Shown here piece by piece: positions 58,207 to 64,000 of a stretch of 64,000 nt of DNA (positions are counted from its first letter, which is position 1; each line of letters opens with the position of its first letter). Both the position numbers and the translations under genes were made by a program. Origin of the DNA: an uncultured Bulleidia sp. (GTDB lineage: Bacteria; Bacillota_I; Bacilli_A; Erysipelotrichales; Erysipelotrichaceae); assembly GCA_934725105.1 (NCBI GenBank), contig CAKVBD010000002.1:1-64000 (forward strand), written 5' to 3'. Below the pieces are notes generated by a model, which saw only the letters and a program-made list of their open reading frames with translations, made no database searches and had not been told where the DNA came from.

Positions 58207-60083
58207 TCTACAGCTCAAGTGCTTTAGCCAAGGCTTTTCATTGTCCTCTAACAGCTTTATATATTCAGACATCATCTGCATCTCATATGAAAGAAGATGA
58301 TGCAAAACGTCTCTCTTCTCATATTGCATTGGCAAAAAGTCTTGGTGCAGAAATCGTACAGATTCAGGGAGATGATGTACCTGTATTGATCAGTGAATAT
58401 GCAAGAGCTTCTCGTGTAACGAAAATTGTGATTGGCAGAAGTGACAATCATAAACGCATGTTCTTTTCCAAACAGACCGTAACAGATCGTTTGATTGAAC
58501 TGTCTAAAAATATTGATATTTATATTATTCCTGATCAAAGCAATCTAGATATGTATCGAAAAGGAAACTATATCATGCATCAGGATATCATGCCGAAATT
58601 CTCAGATATTCTTCCGATGGGACTGATATTGCTTCTTGTGACGGGAATTGGTATTTGTTTTCAACATCTTGGATTTACAGATTCTAATATTATTACACTG
58701 TATATTCTAGGTGTTCTTTTAACAGCTTTGATTTGTACAAACTATACAAGCTGTATTATTTCATCTGTTTTAAGTGTTATTGCATTTAATTATTTCTTTA
58801 CTGAACCTGTTATGACGTTACATGCATATGCTCCGGGATATCCTGTAACGTTTTTAATCATGTTGATTGCGGGTATTATTACTGGTTCTTCTGCTTCTAA
58901 GCTGAAGCAGGATGCTAGACTGCTGGCAAGTGATGCCTATCGTACAAAAGTGCTGTTTGATACCGATAAGCTGCTTGAAAATACAGATGATCCGAAACAG
59001 ATCATTCTATTATGTGCCCAGCAGCTTTCACGTCTTTTGAATCGTAAAGTTTTAGCGATTTCTAAAGATGATGATCATGAACATATTCATATGTATTATC
59101 CAGATCGTACATTTGCATATGAACAGCTAAGTAAAGATGATGAAGAAGCAGTACAATGGGTGTTTGAAAATCATAAGCAGAAAACAAATCGTGATACGTT
59201 GTACTTATCTATTCGTATGAATGAAATTGTTTATGGAGTCATTGGTATCATTCAGGAAGATACACCAATCAATCCACATGAAAGTTCCATTGCATTGTCT
59301 ATTTTAGGGGAATGTGCACTTGCTTTAGATAATGAAAGAATCAAAAGAGAAAAAGAACAGGCAGCCCTTGTTGCGAAAAATGAACAGCTGCGTTCAAATT
59401 TACTGAGAACGATTTCTCATGATCTTAGAACACCATTAACTTCTATTTCTGGTGGTGCAAGCATCTTGATGGATAGTTATCAGGAATTGGATGATGCGGC
59501 GAGAAAGCAGATCTTTTCTGATATCTATGATGATAGTGAATGGCTGAAGCAGGTTGTTGAGAATCTATTGTCGATTACAAGATTTGATGAAGGCAGAATT
59601 CAATTGAATTTTTCGGATCAGCTGCTAGATGATGTATTAGCGGAATCTTTGAAGCATATTGATCGAAAGAGTCAGGAGCATCACATTGAGAAACAGATGG
59701 ATGATGAATTTATGCTTGTTTATATTGATGCTAGGTTGATCATTCAGGTCATTGTGAATATTATCAATAATGCGATCAAATATACAGAAGCAGGATCAAC
59801 GATATTGATCCGTGTGAAAAAACTTGAACATGTTGCACAAGTAGATATTATAGATAATGGACCAGGAATCAAAGATGTGAATAAAGAACATATTTTTGAA
59901 ATGTTCTATACAGGAGAAAAACAGAATGATTCTACTGGCAGATCTCTTGGACTTGGTTTGGCTTTATGTAAATCAATCATTGAAGCACATCATGGTGAAA
60001 TTGGTATTTATGATGCTGAACCGCATGGATGTGATTTTAGATTTACATTACCTTTAAGTGAGGTGAAGATCAATGGCGAATAA
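58125..60083 (+). CDS. kdpD: KdpD-type sensor kinase lacking the N-terminal KdpD domain
   Basis: A 652-residue kinase. It starts in the Usp-like domain (HILVCLSSSFTNEKLIYSS, with IVIGRSDNHKR near 115-125), followed by the DUF4118 membrane domain with four helices (about 165-265), a GAF-like domain (about 285-415), HisKA with ISHDLRTPLTSISGG, and the ATPase domain (NNAIKYTEAGS, DNGPGI, GLGLALCKSI). The usual first 210 residues with a Walker motif are missing, so input may differ from classical KdpD. GAGGAAGAAG before ATG 58125 supports the start. It overlaps kdpE by 11 bases. No kdpFABC pump is here. Confidence 0.92.
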   Translation: MQENRIKTTSQEHILVCLSSSFTNEKLIYSSSALAKAFHCPLTALYIQTSSASHMKEDDAKRLSSHIALAKSLGAEIVQIQGDDVPVLISEYARASRVTKIVIGRSDNHKRMFFSKQTVTDRLIELSKNIDIYIIPDQSNLDMYRKGNYIMHQDIMPKFSDILPMGLILLLVTGIGICFQHLGFTDSNIITLYILGVLLTALICTNYTSCIISSVLSVIAFNYFFTEPVMTLHAYAPGYPVTFLIMLIAGIITGSSASKLKQDARLLASDAYRTKVLFDTDKLLENTDDPKQIILLCAQQLSRLLNRKVLAISKDDDHEHIHMYYPDRTFAYEQLSKDDEEAVQWVFENHKQKTNRDTLYLSIRMNEIVYGVIGIIQEDTPINPHESSIALSILGECALALDNERIKREKEQAALVAKNEQLRSNLLRTISHDLRTPLTSISGGASILMDSYQELDDAARKQIFSDIYDDSEWLKQVVENLLSITRFDEGRIQLNFSDQLLDDVLAESLKHIDRKSQEHHIEKQMDDEFMLVYIDARLIIQVIVNIINNAIKYTEAGSTILIRVKKLEHVAQVDIIDNGPGIKDVNKEHIFEMFYTGEKQNDSTGRSLGLGLALCKSIIEAHHGEIGIYDAEPHGCDFRFTLPLSEVKINGE

Positions 60084-60774
60084 ATTGAATGTTTTAGTTG
60101 TGGAAGATGATGCTTCCATTCGAAATCTCATTACGACAACTTTAAAGGCACATGACTATAAGTATTTATCTGCATATAACGGAAACAGTGCTTTGCTTGA
60201 AGCATCTACACATAATCCAGATGTTATTTTACTGGATCTTGGTTTACCAGATATGGATGGCATTGAAGTCATACAGAAGGTACGCAGTTTTTCTTTGATG
60301 CCAATCATTGTTATATCTGCAAGAAGTGAAGATGATGATAAGATCCAGGCATTAGATGCAGGGGCAGATGATTATTTGACAAAGCCTTTTTCTGTTGAAG
60401 AGTTGCTTGCACGCTTAAGAGTGACACAAAGAAGGTTGTCATTTATCCAGAATGAAAAGATGAACCAGGATTCTGTTTTTGAAAATGGACAATTGAAGAT
60501 TGATTATGTGAGTGGATGCTGCTATTTGAATGGAGAAGAGTTGCATCTAACACCCATTGAATTCAAATTATTGACATTGCTTTCTAAAAATATTGGAAAA
60601 GTATTAACGCATACATATATCACACAGAGTATCTGGGGCAGTGCAAATGAGAATGATATTGCTTCTTTACGTGTGTTTATGGCTACGCTGCGTAAGAAAA
60701 TCGAAAAGAACACAAATGGAGTGCAGTATATTCAGACACATATAGGTGTTGGATATCGTATGATCAAGGTATGA
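60073..60774 (+). CDS. kdpE: KdpE-type response regulator
   Basis: A 233-residue OmpR-family regulator. The receiver has VVEDDAS, the phospho-acceptor Asp in ILLDLGLPDMDG, and Lys in YLTKPFS. The winged-helix domain (about 130-232) has LTPIEFKLLTLLSKNIGKVLT and the RVFMATLRKKIE recognition part. Coupled to kdpD. The phased TTTATA repeats before ktrB are its likely target. It overlaps the next oxidoreductase gene by four bases (ATGA). Confidence 0.94.
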   Translation: MANKLNVLVVEDDASIRNLITTTLKAHDYKYLSAYNGNSALLEASTHNPDVILLDLGLPDMDGIEVIQKVRSFSLMPIIVISARSEDDDKIQALDAGADDYLTKPFSVEELLARLRVTQRRLSFIQNEKMNQDSVFENGQLKIDYVSGCCYLNGEELHLTPIEFKLLTLLSKNIGKVLTHTYITQSIWGSANENDIASLRVFMATLRKKIEKNTNGVQYIQTHIGVGYRMIKV

Positions 60775-62186
60775 AGTGGGGAATTATTGGTGCAGGAAGA
60801 ATTGCACATCGTTTTGCATCCAGCTTAAAGCATGTAGAAGGATGTACATTGCAGGCAGTCAGCTGTCGCACATTACAAAAAGCAGAAATATTTCAAAAGG
60901 AACACCATGCGCTACAAGCGTATGGTGATTTTGATGCAATCGTGAATGATCCTCAGGTAGAAGCTGTGTATATTTCTACACCGCATCAGTTTCATTATGC
61001 ATGGATCATCAAATGTCTGCAGGCACATAAAGCAGTGCTTGTTGAAAAGCCAGCATGTTTAAGTGTAGAAGAAATGCAGTCTGTGATTCAGTGTGCAAAA
61101 GAAAATCATTGCCTGTTTATGGAAGCAATGAAGTGTCGGTTTACACCACTTTATGACAAAGTAAAAGAAGTTGTTAATGAAAATAAAATAGGCAAGATTA
61201 CACAAATCAATACTTCGTTCTGTAATGCAACAAGCATAGAAGCAATAGAGAGTTGTTATTTGAGTGATCCCACTTCTTTGGGGTGTTTGAGTGATCTAGG
61301 CATCTATTGTATTTCCTGGATTGAAGATTTTACAAAAGAAGAAATGGTATTGAAACATGTATATGCAAATGTTAAGAATGGTGTGAATCTGTATACATGT
61401 GCATATATGCAAAGTGGTGATATTTCATGTGTGATGGAATGTGGAATGGATCGTGAAAAGGAAAAGATTGTTACAATCAAAGGCACAAAAGGGAAAATTG
61501 TAGTACGACCTTTGCATCGTGCATTCCAGATGACAGTCACAACAGATGGTGTAGAAGAAATAGAGATCCCATATGTTGTAGATGATTTTTATGGAGAAAT
61601 CAAAGCATTTGTTGATTGTTATCAACAGGGAAATATAGAAAATGATCATATATCACATGCAGCATCTTTACGCTGTGCAGAAATCATGGAAATGATCCAA
61701 AATGGTTTATCGTATGATGATAAAACGTTGCTTCTATTAGAAAAAGAAGAGAAGCAATATCACTTGCAAGAAAAAGATATTGAACGTTTAGGAAATCTTT
61801 TAAGAGAAAACCAGAAAGCATATGATCGAACAGCGTATGTTCGAATCTATGATGAAGTAAAGAATGCGGTTGTATATGAATATATTCCGCAGGGAAAGGA
61901 TAAGAATGTTTTATATATTGCAGGAAAAAGAAATGTACTGCTGAAAACAATGCATTCCAGTTTCTATGCATATGTGGAACACGAACTGCATGGAACATAT
62001 TCTGATCTATCCTTTCCAGAATATTGCTTATCTGCAGGCGCTTTTCCAATCTTTGAAAATGGTGTATTGCGCTATTCCGTTGTGACAAGTGGCATGCATG
62101 AAGGACAGGATCATGCATTGATCGTGCAGTGTTTGTCACAGTTAAATGATATTCCACAAAGTGATTTTCCATATCGTATTGTATGA
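60771..62186 (+). CDS. Gfo/Idh/MocA oxidoreductase fused to a UPF0303/HbpS-like domain
   Basis: A 471-residue protein. Residues 1-315 are an NAD(P)-dependent sugar-type oxidoreductase: WGIIGAGRIAHRF, YISTPHQFHYAW, VEKPACLSVEEM with Lys93, and GCLSDLGIYC in the substrate domain. Residues about 331-460 look like the UPF0303/haem-degrading (HbpS, PduO-C) fold: LLRENQKAYDRTAYVRI, PEYCLSAGAFPIFENG and VVTSGMHEGQDHALIVQCL. UPF0303 proteins often lie beside inositol- or sugar-type oxidoreductases, which fits a fusion of partners. It overlaps kdpE by ATGA, an odd neighbour. Substrate unknown. Confidence 0.82.
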   Translation: MKWGIIGAGRIAHRFASSLKHVEGCTLQAVSCRTLQKAEIFQKEHHALQAYGDFDAIVNDPQVEAVYISTPHQFHYAWIIKCLQAHKAVLVEKPACLSVEEMQSVIQCAKENHCLFMEAMKCRFTPLYDKVKEVVNENKIGKITQINTSFCNATSIEAIESCYLSDPTSLGCLSDLGIYCISWIEDFTKEEMVLKHVYANVKNGVNLYTCAYMQSGDISCVMECGMDREKEKIVTIKGTKGKIVVRPLHRAFQMTVTTDGVEEIEIPYVVDDFYGEIKAFVDCYQQGNIENDHISHAASLRCAEIMEMIQNGLSYDDKTLLLLEKEEKQYHLQEKDIERLGNLLRENQKAYDRTAYVRIYDEVKNAVVYEYIPQGKDKNVLYIAGKRNVLLKTMHSSFYAYVEHELHGTYSDLSFPEYCLSAGAFPIFENGVLRYSVVTSGMHEGQDHALIVQCLSQLNDIPQSDFPYRIV

Positions 62187-62189
62187 AAA

Positions 62190-62210
62190 AGAAGCAATGC
62201 GATTGCTTCT
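62190..62210 (-). terminator. Terminator of the minus-strand oxidoreductase operon
   Basis: AGAAGCAAT (62190-62198) pairs with ATTGCTTCT (62202-62210), loop GCG. The T-run is on the minus strand only (A-run at 62185-62190), so it mainly serves the leftward genes; the rightward gene may use the hairpin less well. Confidence 0.75.
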
Positions 62211-62214
62211 AGGA

Positions 62215-63240
62215 TTACTTTAAGTTTTTGATACCTTCTTCCAGCATCTCTAATTGTAGGAGTGTCTGTTCTTCTGTTACGAGTGGTGGTGCCTGGTGCA
62301 TGATCGTATCATAGAACGCATCATAATATCTTCCATAGTCACCTCGTTCTGAGATGACTTTTTCTTCGTGATAGACATTGTTTTTATCATAGTACATTAA
62401 TGTTCCGTATTCTTCCGGCGTATCTATACCAAAGTCTTTGTTGTCTGGCATATAGAAATGTTTGAGATCTCTTTCCTGCAGATCTTTTGTGTATTTGATA
62501 AAGCATCCTTTCTTTCCATAGACAGTAAAGCTAGGTCTTTCTTTCACACGGAAATACGATGAACGATCAGAAATCTTGAGATTTCCATAATACAGATCAA
62601 CATCAAAATAGTCATTCATTCTGCCTTGCCCTAAGATTTGTCTAACATCATAATGAACATGACCTGGTTTACCGAAATATGAAATGATCTGATCCAGTGT
62701 ATGACAAGCATGACCATACCAGTAAGAATTTAATCTTGAAAATGTATGTACAGCTTCTGGTGTTTCTGGTCGATAGTAGTCAAAGCCCATTTCAATTTCT
62801 AACAGTTCACCTAATTTATTGGATTCTATGACTTTCTGGACTGTTAAGAAATCGGAATCAAATCTACGATTCTGATAGCATTCTAAAATCAAACTTTTTT
62901 GTCTTGCAAGGGCAAAACATTCTTTTGCTTCCTGTACTGTTTCCATGAATGGTTTTTCACAGATGCAGTTTTTTCCGGCATTTAAAACTTCTTTGACGTA
63001 GCTGTAATGAGAAGTTGCTGGAGTAGAAATGACAATGGTATTGATTTCAGGATCATCATAGAGATCATGAATATTATCTGTGTATGTAATGCCATCGATT
63101 CGTTGCCATTCCTGTTTGTTTAGATTTCTTGCATAGATTTTTTTGACTCTGATTTTATCTTTTCTTTGCAGAACAAATGGAAGGTGGTAACGATTCGTAC
63201 TTTTTCCGTTTGCGATAAATGCGATGACTAGCTCTTGCAT
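62215..63240 (-). CDS. Gfo/Idh/MocA-family oxidoreductase
   Basis: A 341-residue NAD(P)-dependent oxidoreductase. VIAFIANGKSTNRYHLPFVLQ begins the dinucleotide fold but the usual GxGxxG is changed to ANGKST, typical of the YvaA/YulF-type subgroup. VISTPATSHYSYVKEVL, CEKPFMETVQEAKEC with the catalytic-type Lys, and the HACHTLDQII segment follow. AGGAG lies before ATG 63240, and the start overlaps the end of the DeoR-type regulator gene, so both form one operon. It is a distant relative of the fused oxidoreductase that faces it. Confidence 0.9.
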   Translation of the reverse strand: MQELVIAFIANGKSTNRYHLPFVLQRKDKIRVKKIYARNLNKQEWQRIDGITYTDNIHDLYDDPEINTIVISTPATSHYSYVKEVLNAGKNCICEKPFMETVQEAKECFALARQKSLILECYQNRRFDSDFLTVQKVIESNKLGELLEIEMGFDYYRPETPEAVHTFSRLNSYWYGHACHTLDQIISYFGKPGHVHYDVRQILGQGRMNDYFDVDLYYGNLKISDRSSYFRVKERPSFTVYGKKGCFIKYTKDLQERDLKHFYMPDNKDFGIDTPEEYGTLMYYDKNNVYHEEKVISERGDYGRYYDAFYDTIMHQAPPLVTEEQTLLQLEMLEEGIKNLK

Positions 63241-63989
63241 AATATTTCTCCTTGAATGACTTGAATGCCATCTTTGATAAACGTATCTTTCATTTCTTGT
63301 GTGAGTTTGTTATCGGAAACAACAGTGATTTTATTGTTAAGATTCATTGATACAGTCCCAACATGATTGAATTTTTCACTTTCACTGACAACAACGATTT
63401 CATCTGCAGCTTTTGCCATGCTTTTCACTGCTTCTGCACGCATTGTATCTTTATTTGTAAAACCAGTTTTTGAGGAATAGCCGTCAGTACCGATAAAGAA
63501 GTAGTGTACATGGAAGAAAGATGCATTTGTTTCAATCATTGGTCCTACAACGCATTGTGAATCTTTTTGATAGATGCCACCTAAAAGGATAATATTTACA
63601 TCTTCTTCTCTGATAAAGTCAGCAATATAGGCACTGTTTGTGATGATCGTAACGTTCTTTTTTTCTTTTGCGATGATGGATGCTAATAGTGCACAACAGC
63701 TTCCATTTTCAATCATGATCGTATCATTATCATTCACCAGTTTACTTGCTTCATAGGCAATCTGTCTTTTTTCTTCATAGTGATAGGACAGTCTGCCTCT
63801 TAGATCATCTGTGTTATTGATCATTGCATATCCATGCATTCTTTTCACAAGACCAAGATCTTCTAATCCATCTAGATCTTTTCGCATTGTTACCTGTGAT
63901 ACATGGCAGATTTCTGCTAAGGAAACAACATCTGCTTTTTCCTGTACTGATAAGATTTCAAGTATTTTGTTTGTACGATTATTTTTCAT
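63228..63989 (-). CDS. DeoR/GlpR-family transcription regulator
   Basis: A 253-residue repressor. The N-terminal DeoR helix-turn-helix spans about 5-55 (ILEILSVQEKADVVSLAEIC, then VSQVTMRKDLDGLEDLGLV). The DeoRC sensor domain follows, with IIMIENGSCCALLAS-like sugar-phosphate site (ENGSCCALLA), VTIITNSAYIADF, ILLGGIYQ and FIGTDGYS. It probably responds to a sugar phosphate and controls the oxidoreductase behind it. ATG 63989 with AAGGAGAACTC lies at the right window edge, so the promoter is cut off. Confidence 0.92.
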   Translation of the reverse strand: MKNNRTNKILEILSVQEKADVVSLAEICHVSQVTMRKDLDGLEDLGLVKRMHGYAMINNTDDLRGRLSYHYEEKRQIAYEASKLVNDNDTIMIENGSCCALLASIIAKEKKNVTIITNSAYIADFIREEDVNIILLGGIYQKDSQCVVGPMIETNASFFHVHYFFIGTDGYSSKTGFTNKDTMRAEAVKSMAKAADEIVVVSESEKFNHVGTVSMNLNNKITVVSDNKLTQEMKDTFIKDGIQVIQGEILCKS

Positions 63990-64000
63990 GAGTTCTCCTT

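Noticed and set aside
1..64000. A CRISPR array.
   Set aside because: No set of regularly spaced direct repeats of 24-40 bases was seen, and there is no cas gene.
1..64000. An intact insertion sequence or prophage.
   Set aside because: No complete transposase, integrase or phage structural gene was found; only the degenerate pieces at 1-339 and the HigB toxin of phage-like type.

Overview
The window is AT-rich, densely coded bacterial chromosome. Intergenic spaces are short, ribosome binding sites are strong (GGAGG type), and there are two T-box leaders, a CIRCE-controlled groESL operon, CcpA cre sites and many hairpin plus T-run terminators. This points to a low-GC Firmicute. The gene styles (short KdpD, KtrAB-type potassium uptake, lone branching enzyme, QueH-type queuosine synthesis) would fit a gut Erysipelotrichia-like bacterium, but that placement is inference; there is no rRNA gene or species marker here.

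Layout. 1-2335: a degenerate left edge, a small unknown protein, a PIN/NYN-like protein and a NERD nuclease-like protein. 2353-6126: Phe T-box (specifier TTC) and pheST. 6118-16931 is the accessory part: higBA, a leader that looks like a c-di-GMP-I riboswitch followed by a terminator, an unusual solute-binding lipoprotein overlapping a hybrid histidine kinase, vapBC, two antitoxin genes without toxins, gene remnants (MATE transporter, proB, a YafQ-like toxin), a two-gene ATPase plus small TOPRIM-like module resembling RloAB/AbiL/OLD-type phage defence, and tRNA-Val(TAC). 16916-20535: two overlapping membrane glycosyltransferase-type genes. 20605-22650: groESL. 22687-25750: a NifX-like protein and an amino-acid ABC transporter behind a T-box with probable specifier CGT (Arg) and a nine-codon Arg/Lys-rich leader ORF.

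25883-43970 is mostly housekeeping: a membrane protein with a HAD phosphatase, aldose epimerase with nagB, thioredoxin, an NSS transporter, infA, the queuosine genes tgt-queA-queH, an ArsR-linked FMN oxidoreductase, a pyrophosphatase-like protein, a zinc phospholipase C family protein, an aminotransferase, an rRNA m5C methyltransferase, HAD and MATE genes. 43984-50818: glgB with a perfect cre site, a large PEPCK/HPr-kinase-fold protein and DAHP synthase. 50904-55855: a fused ABC transporter and a DUF349 repeat protein. 55870-60774: a potassium operon (ktrB-ktrA-small ORF-kdpD-kdpE) whose promoter carries phased repeats of the KdpE type, suggesting self-control. 60771-63989: a Gfo/Idh/MocA oxidoreductase apparently fused to a UPF0303 domain, a second oxidoreductase and a DeoR-type regulator.

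The best candidates for little-described biology are the ATPase/TOPRIM pair with its duplicated promoter hairpins (14283-16068), the c-di-GMP-linked binding-protein/hybrid-kinase pair (6986-12114), the double leader of the Arg transporter (25436-25750), the KdpDE-Ktr operon and the oxidoreductase fusion. All functional statements rest on reading the sequence by eye; no database search was run.
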